Part shown: positions 52,223 to 60,402 of the stretch, piece by piece | Layout of the letters: the number at the start of each line of letters is the position of its first letter | How positions within the stretch are numbered: the first letter of the stretch is position 1 | Origin: Marinomonas posidonica_A | GTDB taxonomy: Bacteria > Pseudomonadota > Gammaproteobacteria > Pseudomonadales > Marinomonadaceae | Direction: 5' to 3' | Assembly (NCBI RefSeq): GCF_043643765.1 | Contig: NZ_JBHZSP010000006.1 | Coordinates: 175,435-239,434, forward strand | DNA: 64,000 bases | Position numbers and translations under genes: made by a program | Notes under the pieces: model-generated | What the model was told of the DNA's origin: nothing | Databases searched by the model: none | The model's input: only the letters and a program-made list of their open reading frames with translations

Positions 52223-52378
52223 CGCATATTTTTGTTGGGAAAGGCTCTTAAATGCTGTTGATAAACACTCTCAATAAAAAGAGGAAAAATACCTTAGTTT
52301 TTTACTGGGTCTTTGGTTTTATCCTTTAACTGAGTTAATATAAGTCTTATTAATCGTTACCTAGATTTAAGGTTGTAT

Positions 52379-52960
52379 ATGAACATTACTATTACCGATG
52401 CCGCTCAAGAATACCTTGCTTCTTTATTAGAAAAACAGGGGATTGAAGGTATGGCTGTGCGTATTTTTATCCAACAACCGGGTACGCCATACGCAGAAAC
52501 GTGCTTGGCTTATTGTCGCCCTGATGAAGTTAATGAAACAGATGAAATTCTGAATTTGCCAAAATTAAAAGTTTATATTGAGAAAAATTCAGTTAACTTT
52601 TTAGATGAGGCATTCGTGGATTATGCCACTGAAAAAATGGGTGGTCAGCTGACTATTAAGGCGCCTAACGCGAAAATGCCAAAAGTCACAGAAGACAGTC
52701 CAATTGAAGATCAGATTAACTATGTGCTGTATTCTGAAATTAACCCAGGCTTGGCCGCTCATGGTGGCGAAGTTAGTTTAGTTGAAGTGATTAATGGTGA
52801 CGTGGCTGTATTGAAATTTGGAGGTGGCTGTCAAGGTTGTAGTGCAGTCGACTTGACCTTAAAAGAAGGTGTTGAGAAAACATTAATTGAAAAAGTTGCG
52901 GGCTTAACTGCGGTAAAAGACTCTACCGATCATACTGTGACAGACAACGCCTTTATGTAA
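52379..52960 (+). CDS. nfuA: Fe-S biogenesis protein NfuA
   Basis: A 193-residue protein from ATG 52379 (AAGG six bases upstream). It has an N-terminal degenerate A-type carrier domain (1-100) lacking the usual cysteines, and a C-terminal Nfu domain with the cluster-binding GGGCQGCS. It stores and delivers [4Fe-4S] clusters to client enzymes, especially under oxidative stress or iron limitation. Divergent placement from cysI, a [4Fe-4S] enzyme, is fitting. It is closed by the terminator at 53015. Confidence 0.94.
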   Translation: MNITITDAAQEYLASLLEKQGIEGMAVRIFIQQPGTPYAETCLAYCRPDEVNETDEILNLPKLKVYIEKNSVNFLDEAFVDYATEKMGGQLTIKAPNAKMPKVTEDSPIEDQINYVLYSEINPGLAAHGGEVSLVEVINGDVAVLKFGGGCQGCSAVDLTLKEGVEKTLIEKVAGLTAVKDSTDHTVTDNAFM

Positions 52961-53014
52961 TGTCTTATACTTTTATTTAAACGTTACTAAAAGCGAAAAG
53001 ACATTCAGGATAAT

Positions 53015-53045
53015 AAAAACGCGAACCTAGGTTCGCGTTTTTTGT
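53015..53045. terminator. bidirectional terminator between nfuA and the DAHP synthase gene
   Basis: A perfect 28-base palindrome, AAAAACGCGAACCT / AGGTTCGCGTTTTT, with A- and T-runs on either side. Confidence 0.94.
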
Positions 53046-53069
53046 TTCAAGTCACTAACGCCAAAAAAA

Positions 53070-54146
53070 TTAGCCGCGTTGGCGTTTTGGTAATGTGCTG
53101 CGAAGTTCATCTGCCATTTGAGTTAAGGCTTTTTCTGTGGCTTCCCAGTCAATACAAGCATCGGTAATTGAAACGCCATATTCTAGATCGCTAAGATTGG
53201 CAGGGACTTTTTGATTGCCCCAGCCGATATTACTCTCGATCATTAAGCCCATAATGGATTGATTGCCCGCTAGAATTTGCTGAGTTGAGTCTTCCATTAC
53301 GGTTATTTGGCGTTCTGGTTGTTTGTTCGAGTTTTCGTGTGAACAATCCACCATGATGTTGTGTTTTAGGTTGGCTTTCGTTAACGCGGCTTCGCTCAAC
53401 GCAACGTTGGCGGCATCATAGTTTGGTTTGCCATTGCCACCACGTAGTACCAAGTGTCCGTATGCATTGCCTTTTGTGTTAACGATGCTGACTTTGCCGT
53501 TTTCATTGATACCAAGGAATGAATGGCCATGAGAAACGGATTGCATGGCATTTACGGCGACGGTCATGCTGCCATCGGTACCATTTTTAAAGCCAACTGG
53601 GCCAGATAAACCGGAGGCCATTTCACGGTGAGTTTGTGATTCAGTTGTACGTGCGCCAATGGCGGACCAACTAATAAGGTCTTGAATGTACTGAGGTGAA
53701 ATGGGGTCAAGTGCTTCCGTCGCGAGTGGTAGACCCAGTTCCGCAAGATCAATCAGTAATTTACGACCAATGCGGATGCCTTTGTCGATGTCAAACGTGC
53801 CGTCTAGATTTGGATCGTTGATTAAGCCTTTCCAGCCTACCGTCGTACGAGGTTTTTCAAAATAAGCGCGCATGATGATGTATAGCGTGTCGTCTAATTT
53901 TTCTGACAGCAATTTCAAGCGCTTCGCATAGTCCAAAGCGGCTTCTGGGTCATGGATGGAGCATGGGCCAATCACGATCGCTAGGCGATGATCTTTGCCG
54001 TCCATGATGTTTTTGATCGTGTCACGAGATTCGGCAACGTGATTGCTGACAATGTCGCTGACTGGGAGTGCTTGTTTTAGTTCACTTGGGGTTACCAAGG
54101 AGTCAAAAGAAGCGATGTTTAGGTCTTCAAGACGCTTGTTACTCAT
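53070..54146 (-). CDS. aroG: 3-deoxy-7-phosphoheptulonate (DAHP) synthase, class I
   Basis: The first enzyme of the shikimate pathway, joining PEP and erythrose-4-phosphate; 358 residues, like AroF/AroG/AroH. Conserved motifs are IVIGPCSIHDPEAA, MRAYFEKPRTTVGWKG, KNGTDG, HLVLRGGNGKPNY and MVDCSHENSNKQ (metal His). Sequence does not tell which aromatic amino acid inhibits it, so the symbol is provisional. An AGGA precedes the ATG at 54146. It is monocistronic on the minus strand, converging with nfuA. Confidence 0.92.
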   Translation of the reverse strand: MSNKRLEDLNIASFDSLVTPSELKQALPVSDIVSNHVAESRDTIKNIMDGKDHRLAIVIGPCSIHDPEAALDYAKRLKLLSEKLDDTLYIIMRAYFEKPRTTVGWKGLINDPNLDGTFDIDKGIRIGRKLLIDLAELGLPLATEALDPISPQYIQDLISWSAIGARTTESQTHREMASGLSGPVGFKNGTDGSMTVAVNAMQSVSHGHSFLGINENGKVSIVNTKGNAYGHLVLRGGNGKPNYDAANVALSEAALTKANLKHNIMVDCSHENSNKQPERQITVMEDSTQQILAGNQSIMGLMIESNIGWGNQKVPANLSDLEYGVSITDACIDWEATEKALTQMADELRSTLPKRQRG

Positions 54147-54253
54147 TGCGGGGGATTCCTGCTTGCTGCTTTTTTAGTTATGGCGGTCAACCATATCCTT
54201 TTTTTTAAATCGAATGAACCTTTGAAGGCGATTTTTCTTTATTTGTAAGCCTT

Positions 54254-55015
54254 TTAGAAGAAAAGGTATTTAACTCCAAACGAAAGTAGGGCGGTTGCTA
54301 AGATAGGCTGTAGTATTTTATTAGGAACATGGGACGCAATGCGTGTGCCTATATAAATGCTAGGAATTGAACCGATTAATAACGCGGCTAATAGTGCGTA
54401 GTCTACATTGCCTAAGAAAATGTGCCCTGTACCAGCGATAAGTGTTAATGGAACGGCATGAGCGAGATCGGTGCCAACAATATTTTTGGCGCGCATTAAT
54501 GGGAAAAGGAGCATCATAATGGCTGTGCCTAATGCGCCAGCGCCGACCGAAGTGAGTGTTACTAAAACGCCCAGAATAAAGCCGCAAACCATAATGATTC
54601 TGCGGCTTTTTTGTTCTGTAAAATTCAGCTTTAGGGATTGAATAAGCTTGTTTCGGAAAAGTACAACAATGGCGGTCAGTGTGAGCATCAAGCCTAAGCT
54701 TGTGGTGAGAATTTCTTGGTAATGATCTGGTTTGTCAAATTGTGATAACAACCAAATGGTTAAAATTGAAGCGGGGACACTGCCTGATGCCATGGCAAAG
54801 ACAATGCTCCAATTTACATTGCCACGTTTGGCGTGCATCACAACGCCGGTGCTTTTGGCAATGCCGGCATACATCAGATCGGTTCCAACTGCGATGTGTG
54901 GTGGAAAACCAAAAAGCAGCAGTAGTGGCGTCATTAATGAACCGCCACCAACCCCTGTGATGCCGACGGCTAAGCCAACGGCTGCACCCGCAAAAATATA
55001 CCAAATAAAATCCAT
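54254..55015 (-). CDS. TauE/SafE family anion exporter
   Basis: The 253-residue protein has about seven or eight membrane helices and the family repeats GITGVGGGSLMTPLLLLFGFPPHIAVGTDL and LTSVGAGALGTAIMMLLFP. Members export sulfite, sulfoacetate or related anions. It is divergent from cysB by 108 bp, in a region with sulfite reductase. A role in sulfite or sulfonate balance under CysB control is likely but unproven. Confidence 0.88.
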   Translation of the reverse strand: MDFIWYIFAGAAVGLAVGITGVGGGSLMTPLLLLFGFPPHIAVGTDLMYAGIAKSTGVVMHAKRGNVNWSIVFAMASGSVPASILTIWLLSQFDKPDHYQEILTTSLGLMLTLTAIVVLFRNKLIQSLKLNFTEQKSRRIIMVCGFILGVLVTLTSVGAGALGTAIMMLLFPLMRAKNIVGTDLAHAVPLTLIAGTGHIFLGNVDYALLAALLIGSIPSIYIGTRIASHVPNKILQPILATALLSFGVKYLFF

Positions 55016-55123
55016 CGAATTGCCGTAAATAAATGATTTGAGCTGGCAACCTTAGAGCTTTTTTACTATTCTATAAAGTAATATTTTCTTATGTTTTTAA
55101 CTCTTTTTAGAATAAGGTAGTCG

Positions 55124-56098
55124 ATGAAGTTACAGCAGCTTAGATATATATGGGAAGTAGCGCGTCATGACTTGAATGTGTCGGCTACTGCGCAAAGCCT
55201 TTATACCTCTCAACCCGGTGTGAGTAAGCAAATTCGTTTATTGGAAGATGAGTTGGGTGTTGAGGTGTTTGCAAGAAGTGGCAAGCACTTAACGCACATC
55301 ACGCCTGCCGGTGAAAAAATTATTGCTTTGGCAGGTGAAGTGCTTAATCAGACACAGAATATTAAACGTGTCGCGAGTGAATTTAGTGACGAGCGCAAAG
55401 GTTCATTAGACATAGCAACGACACACACTCAGGCAAGATACGCATTGCCAAAGGTTATTAATCAATTTATCGAAGGTTACCCGGAAGTCAGTCTGCATAT
55501 GCATCAGGGGACACCCATGCAAATCGCAGAAATGGCCAATGATGGTGTGGTGGACTTTGCGATTGCGACAGAAGCATTGGAATTGTTCGGTAATTTGGTG
55601 ATGTTGCCTTGTTACACTTGGAATCGTTCTGTCGTTGTGCCAAAAAATCACCCTTTGGCCGGCATTGGTGAATTGACTCTAGAAGCTCTCGCGGCCTATC
55701 CCATTGTGACTTATGTGTTTGGTTTTACGGGGCGATCTCAGTTAGATGAGGCTTTCCAGAAAGCTGAGTTAGAGCCAAATGTCGTCTTTACTGCGGCGGA
55801 TTCGGATGTCATTAAAACTTATGTGCGTCTCGGTTTAGGTGTCGGTATTGTTGCGTCCATGGCTTATGATGAGTCATTGGATTCAGATTTAGTTGCGCTT
55901 GATGCATCGCACTTATTTGCGGATAGCTGTACTAAAATCGGTATACGAAGCAATACATTTATTCGTGGCTATATGTACAAATTTATCGAGTCTTTCGCAC
56001 CGCATTTGACCAAAGACTTAGTTGTGGCAGCTATGGAAGCGCCTAATCGCCAAGAAGTCGAACAATTATTTGAAGGCATTGAACTGCCTCGTCATTAG
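55124..56098 (+). CDS. cysB: HTH-type regulator CysB
   Basis: A 324-residue LysR-family activator of sulfate assimilation; the length equals E. coli CysB. The start MKLQQLRYIWEVARHDLNVSATAQSLYTSQPGVSKQIR, with its helix-turn-helix at about 19-38, and TPMQIAEMANDGVVDFAIATEAL in the effector domain are diagnostic. N-acetylserine activates the family and sulfide or thiosulfate antagonises it. It is likely to control cysI and the adjacent exporter. Confidence 0.95.
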   Translation: MKLQQLRYIWEVARHDLNVSATAQSLYTSQPGVSKQIRLLEDELGVEVFARSGKHLTHITPAGEKIIALAGEVLNQTQNIKRVASEFSDERKGSLDIATTHTQARYALPKVINQFIEGYPEVSLHMHQGTPMQIAEMANDGVVDFAIATEALELFGNLVMLPCYTWNRSVVVPKNHPLAGIGELTLEALAAYPIVTYVFGFTGRSQLDEAFQKAELEPNVVFTAADSDVIKTYVRLGLGVGIVASMAYDESLDSDLVALDASHLFADSCTKIGIRSNTFIRGYMYKFIESFAPHLTKDLVVAAMEAPNRQEVEQLFEGIELPRH

Positions 56099-56110
56099 CG
56101 AATCTTGTAT

Positions 56111-56147
56111 AAAAAAGCGCCTCCATGAAAATAAACGGCGCTTTTTT
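56111..56147. terminator. bidirectional terminator between cysB and wrbA
   Basis: AAAAAAGCGCC and GGCGCTTTTTT form an 11-bp perfect stem around a 15-base loop; A- and T-runs allow use on both strands. Confidence 0.9.
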
Positions 56148-56177
56148 ATGGCTATTGCTGAATTATGCTGGGTTCTT

Positions 56178-56780
56178 TTAGGTAAGCTTAAGTGCCATGA
56201 GGGCAATTCGCTCACCCTGAGCCTCACACAGTTTCTTTTCTTCTGCAGTCAGGGTGTTTTCCTGTGTGCTGCTGGCTAAGTGGCTTGCGCCATAGGGAGT
56301 GCCGCCGCTGGTGGTGCTGATCAATTCTTTATTTTTGTAAGGAAGTCCAAGCCAAATCATACCGTGATGAATAAGTGGCGTCATCATGCTGTGTAGGCAT
56401 TGCTCTTGGCCGCCATGCATTGTGCTGGCGCTGGTAAAACCGCAAGCGGGTTTGTCGATCAGTTGACCTGTCATCCACAAGGTCGAAGTTTGATCTATAA
56501 AGTGCTTGAGAGGGGCGGCCATGCTACCAAAGTAAGACGGTGAGCCCATTGCTAGGCCAGCACATCCACTCAGTTCTTCTAAGGTGCAGTAAGGTGCGCC
56601 TTCATCTGGAAGGGCTGGCTCGGTTGATTCCGTATTACTCGAGACATTTGGCACCTGGCGTATTTTAGCTTCCACTCCAGTGACTTTATTGACGCCACGA
56701 GCAATATGCTTAGCCATCTCGGCAATGGAGCCATGTCGGCTATAGAAGAGTATTAAGATGTAAGGCGATGAAGTTATCAA
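56178..56780 (-). CDS. wrbA: NAD(P)H:quinone oxidoreductase WrbA
   Basis: A 200-residue flavodoxin-like protein that binds FMN and reduces quinones by two electrons. Motifs are LFYSRHGSIAEMA (phosphate loop), GSPSYFGSMAAPLKHFIDQT and GGTPYGASHLA. The length fits WrbA. Its ATG overlaps the arsC stop by four bases, so the pair is co-translated. Together they may form a small stress unit, though no regulator is adjacent. Confidence 0.9.
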   Translation of the reverse strand: MITSSPYILILFYSRHGSIAEMAKHIARGVNKVTGVEAKIRQVPNVSSNTESTEPALPDEGAPYCTLEELSGCAGLAMGSPSYFGSMAAPLKHFIDQTSTLWMTGQLIDKPACGFTSASTMHGGQEQCLHSMMTPLIHHGMIWLGLPYKNKELISTTSGGTPYGASHLASSTQENTLTAEEKKLCEAQGERIALMALKLT

Positions 56781-57118
56781 AATAAATCCAATACATTTTC
56801 TGGTGGCCTGCCCAGCTTAGCTTTGTTGTTGTGAACAACGATAGGGCGTTCAATTAGACTTGGATTATTAAGCATGGCTTGAATGCGCTCTTCGTCTGAA
56901 CTGTCTTTGTTTAAGCCAAGTTCTTTGTAGATCGTCTCTTTAGTGCGCATAAGTTCAATGGGGTGGATGTCTAATTGCGCAATAAGCTGTTCAAGTTCGC
57001 TCTTGTTGAGAGGCTCTTTTTGATAAAGACGAATGTCAGGCTGAATGCCGTTTTCCTCCAACAGCGCCAACGTTTGTCGTGATTTAGAGCAGCGTGGATT
57101 GTGGTAAATTATCGTCAT
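56777..57118 (-). CDS. arsC: ArsC-family arsenate reductase (glutaredoxin type)
   Basis: A 113-residue thioredoxin-fold enzyme with the catalytic cysteine C10 in HNPRCSKSR. Arginines at MRTKE, ERPIVV and GRPPE match the three substrate-binding arginines of the plasmid R773 enzyme. It should reduce arsenate to arsenite using glutathione and glutaredoxin. No arsenite pump or ArsR arsenic repressor is next to it. YfgD-like members may have other roles, so the substrate is not certain. Confidence 0.87.
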   Translation of the reverse strand: MTIIYHNPRCSKSRQTLALLEENGIQPDIRLYQKEPLNKSELEQLIAQLDIHPIELMRTKETIYKELGLNKDSSDEERIQAMLNNPSLIERPIVVHNNKAKLGRPPENVLDLF

Positions 57119-57145
57119 AGTTAAGTCGCTTAATCTGCTTTAAAG

Positions 57146-57173
57146 AAAAACGCCACTCAAAAGAATGGCGTTT
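57146..57173 (-). terminator. terminator between proS and arsC
   Basis: AAACGCCA and TGGCGTTT (plus TC/GA) pair around a short loop. On the minus strand a T-run follows, which would end proS transcripts. Confidence 0.75.
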
Positions 57174-57179
57174 GGTTTG

Positions 57180-58907
57180 TTACTTCTTTGTGGACAGTAT
57201 GAAGTCACATGCTTGACCGATGGCAATGTCTTGGTTTTCGCCTTGAATACGATTCTTGTATTCAAAGGTATTATTTGCCAAACCTTTGTCACCAATCACA
57301 AAACGATGCGGAATGCCAAGTAGTTCACAATCTGCAAATTTAACACCTGGGCGTTCTTTGCGATCATCCAGTAGCACGTCCAGACCTTTTGCTGTCAATT
57401 CTTGGTAGAGTGTTTCGCAAGCTTTACGAACGGCTTCAGATTTGTCGTAATTCATTGCCACAATGGCAACATCAAACGGTGCGATGCTCTCTGGCCATAA
57501 AATGCCTTTGTCATCGAAGTTTTGTTCGATAGCGGCAGCAACAATGCGAGAAACGCCGATGCCGTAACAGCCCATGTGCATGATTTGTGCTTTGCCGTTT
57601 TCATCAAGAACGCTGGCGTTCAGGGCTTGAGCATATTGTTGGCCAAGTTGGAAAATATGACCTACTTCGATGCCACGTTTGATTACAATAGTGCCTTGAC
57701 CGTCTGGAGAAGGATCGCCTTCTACAACGTTACGCAAATCAGCGACTTCAAACTCGGGGCAGTCACGTTCCCAGTTGATGCCGGTAAAGTGGTAATCGTC
57801 TTTGTTAGCGCCCGCGCAGAAGTCTGACATTATGGCCGCTGAGCGATCAGCGATAATGCGAATGCCTTTTTCTTTTAGACCTTTTGGACCGATGGAGCCT
57901 GGCGCGCAACCAATTTTATGAATGATGTCACTTTCGCTAGCAAACTCAAATGGTGAAACAATACCATCCAGCTTTTCAACTTTTAATTCATTGATGTTGT
58001 GATCACCACGCAGAACAAGAGCCACTATGGTTTCTTGTTCGTTTTCGTCAGTACCTTTAACGAGCATGGTTTTGACCGTTTCCGTGACCTCTAATTTTAA
58101 GAATTCAGCGACTTTTTGAATTGTTTTACAATCCGGGGTGAAAACTTCTGTTAATTCTTGAGTGGCTGGGTCGGCTTTTTCTTTTAGGCAAATGGCTTCT
58201 GCTAGTTCCACGTTGGCTGCGAAGTTTGAACTATCGCTGAAGGCAATGTCGTCTTCACCGGAATCCGCTAATACATGAAACTCATGAGAATAGGCGCCAC
58301 CAATGCTACCGGTGTCGGCGAGGACTGGACGATAATCCAAGCCAATGCGGTCAAACACATTGCAGTATGCTTGGTGCATTACATCATAGGTTTCTTGTAG
58401 TGAGTCTGGGCTAACGTGGAAAGAATAAGCATCTTTCATGCTGAATTCACGTGAGCGCATGACGCCAAAGCGTGGGCGAACTTCGTCTCGAAATTTAGTT
58501 TGAATTTGGAAGAAGCTAACAGGCAGTTGCTTGTAACTGGTTAGTTCATTGCGTGCTAATTCCGTAATAACCTCTTCATGAGTAGGGCCAACACAATAGT
58601 CGCGATCATGGCGATCTTTTAAACGCAGTAATTCAGGGCCGTATTTTTGCCAGCGGCCAGATTCTTGCCATAGCTCTGCAGGTTGCACGCCGGGCATGAT
58701 GACCTCAAGGGCACCGGCTTTTTGCATTTCGTCACGGACAATGCTTTCTACTTTGCGAAATACTTTTACGCCAGTAGGGAGCCAAGTATAAAGTCCTTTG
58801 GATATCTGGCGAATCATACCAGCTCGCACCATCAGTTGGTGGCTTGTTACAACCGCATCGGTTGGGGCATCACGTAATGTGGAAAATAAATAATTGCTAG
58901 CGCGCAT
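57180..58907 (-). CDS. proS: prolyl-tRNA synthetase
   Basis: A class II synthetase of 575 residues, with the bacterial-type insertion editing domain (about 220-385) between motifs 2 and 3. Motif 2 is in FRDEVRPRFGVMRSREFSMKDAYSFH, and motif 3 lies in the GCYGIGVSRIVAAAIEQ segment. The anticodon-binding domain follows from about 475. It charges tRNA-Pro and hydrolyses mischarged Ala-tRNA-Pro. The SD before the ATG at 58907 is weak. Confidence 0.97.
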   Translation of the reverse strand: MRASNYLFSTLRDAPTDAVVTSHQLMVRAGMIRQISKGLYTWLPTGVKVFRKVESIVRDEMQKAGALEVIMPGVQPAELWQESGRWQKYGPELLRLKDRHDRDYCVGPTHEEVITELARNELTSYKQLPVSFFQIQTKFRDEVRPRFGVMRSREFSMKDAYSFHVSPDSLQETYDVMHQAYCNVFDRIGLDYRPVLADTGSIGGAYSHEFHVLADSGEDDIAFSDSSNFAANVELAEAICLKEKADPATQELTEVFTPDCKTIQKVAEFLKLEVTETVKTMLVKGTDENEQETIVALVLRGDHNINELKVEKLDGIVSPFEFASESDIIHKIGCAPGSIGPKGLKEKGIRIIADRSAAIMSDFCAGANKDDYHFTGINWERDCPEFEVADLRNVVEGDPSPDGQGTIVIKRGIEVGHIFQLGQQYAQALNASVLDENGKAQIMHMGCYGIGVSRIVAAAIEQNFDDKGILWPESIAPFDVAIVAMNYDKSEAVRKACETLYQELTAKGLDVLLDDRKERPGVKFADCELLGIPHRFVIGDKGLANNTFEYKNRIQGENQDIAIGQACDFILSTKK

Positions 58908-58943
58908 AGTAATATAAGTTCTTTAAATTAATTTGAGTGACGG

Positions 58944-59813
58944 TTAGCCTGCAAAGCGAGGTTCAACCTGTCCTGTTACGGATGTTTCTAGTGCAAAAAT
59001 ACCGCCAGCGTGCGGGAATGTTTGCAGCTCTTCTTCTGTTTGTGCAGCGCGACACGTGCTGACATACAAGGTGTTCATGTTTGGCCCGCCAAAGGCTACC
59101 ATAGTCGGATAAGTCGCTGGCACTGGGTATTCTTCTAGGATGTCACCTGCTGGACTTATTTTAACAACTCTTTGGCCTTGATATAAGGCCGACCAATAGT
59201 TTCCGTCCGTATCAACTGCCGCGCCATCTGGTCGTCCGTTGCCATGAGGGAAGCGGATGAACTCACGTTTATTGGTCGCTTCACCAGTCTCTACATCATA
59301 ATCAAACTGATATACCACATGATTAGGGGTGTCGGAGTAGTACATGATGCTTTGATCAGGGGAAAAAGCTAAGCCGTTTGATGTCCAAGCGGCTTGATCC
59401 AGTACTTTCTGTTGACCTTGACTAAATTGGTGAAGTGCGCCTTTAAAAGCATCTTTTGGAGAATACATGGTGCCAGCAAGGAAACGGCCTTTTGCATCGC
59501 AGCGGCCATCATTAAAGCGGGTGGTTTGCTGGTCGTAATCGGCTTTCCAATAAGGCTTTAGTTCGGCATTTAGATGGTCGAATGTGTAAACTCCAGAGCG
59601 GAAGGCGGCAATGAATCCACCGTTCTCAGCTAAAGAGAAGCAACCAATTTCTTCATCAAATTTACGATTGCTTAGGGTTTTCGATTGTGTGTCGTAGGCG
59701 TATAGTACAAAAGAGTCTATGTCGACAAAATACAAGGTTTGTGTACGTTCATCCCAACGTGGGCATTCTGCTAATTTTGCTTGTGCGTCCACAGCACATT
59801 GCATATCCGTCAT
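58944..59813 (-). CDS. SMP-30/gluconolactonase family protein
   Basis: A 289-residue six-bladed beta-propeller lactonase. Features are AKLAECPRWDERTQTLYFVDID at the start, with the metal Glu in LAECPRW, then FNDGRCDAKGRFLAGTM (metal Asn), SNGLAFSPDQSIMYYSDT (metal Asn/Asp) and NGRPDGAAVDTDGNYW. It should open sugar lactones such as gluconolactone or L-arabinolactone; the sugar is not known. CGGAG precedes the ATG. It is divergent from the HIT gene. Confidence 0.88.
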   Translation of the reverse strand: MTDMQCAVDAQAKLAECPRWDERTQTLYFVDIDSFVLYAYDTQSKTLSNRKFDEEIGCFSLAENGGFIAAFRSGVYTFDHLNAELKPYWKADYDQQTTRFNDGRCDAKGRFLAGTMYSPKDAFKGALHQFSQGQQKVLDQAAWTSNGLAFSPDQSIMYYSDTPNHVVYQFDYDVETGEATNKREFIRFPHGNGRPDGAAVDTDGNYWSALYQGQRVVKISPAGDILEEYPVPATYPTMVAFGGPNMNTLYVSTCRAAQTEEELQTFPHAGGIFALETSVTGQVEPRFAG

Positions 59814-59897
59814 GGAAGCTCCGAGTCACTGAGTGTTTTTGAAATAGGGTGCTATAGTGCTTATGAATGAGTTTTTTGTAAATAGGAATGTGTGAAG

Positions 59898-60341
59898 ATG
59901 TTTCAGTTAGATCCCGTGTTGTGCCGTGATTCCATCTTGGTGGGTAACTTGCCTTTGTGTGAATTGCGTTTGATAAATGATGCTCAATTTCCCTGGTTTA
60001 TTTTGGTTCCTCGGCGCAACAATATTACTGAAATCTATCAGTTGGTTGATGAGGATAGACAGCAATTGATGGCAGAAAGTTGCCTGCTGGCGGAAACCCT
60101 GCATGATGCTTTTACCGCAACTAAGCTAAATGTTGCCGCTTTGGGGAATCAGGTTCCACAATTACATATCCATCATATTGTTCGTTACGATACGGACTCT
60201 TGCTGGCCTGGCCCTATTTGGGGGAAATTCCCTGCTGTTCCGTATGATAAGGAAAAGTTGGCTGAAGTTTTGCAAAAGGTTCAAGTATTGTTAAGTGATG
60301 ATTTGCAATTGCCTAGTGATGAAGCGGATTTGTATTATTAG
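59898..60341 (+). CDS. HIT-domain protein
   Basis: A 147-residue member of the histidine-triad nucleotide hydrolase/transferase superfamily. The motif reads QLHIHHIVR: the first histidine of the triad is glutamine, a form common in this bacterial branch. The rest is PWFILVPRRNNITEI and a GPIWG segment. The likely reaction is on nucleotide conjugates, but the substrate is open. A GTG at 59892 is an alternative start. Confidence 0.85.
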   Translation: MFQLDPVLCRDSILVGNLPLCELRLINDAQFPWFILVPRRNNITEIYQLVDEDRQQLMAESCLLAETLHDAFTATKLNVAALGNQVPQLHIHHIVRYDTDSCWPGPIWGKFPAVPYDKEKLAEVLQKVQVLLSDDLQLPSDEADLYY

Positions 60342-60402
60342 GTTGTTGGTTTGTATTCATTATTGTCTTTAATTTGACTAAGCCCATTTGGAAGCCTGTT
60401 TT

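Noticed and set aside
52281..52315. A possible IscR-type site upstream of nfuA.
   Set aside because: The match to the IscR consensus fails at the key GACT/AGTC positions and the half-sites are offset by a base.
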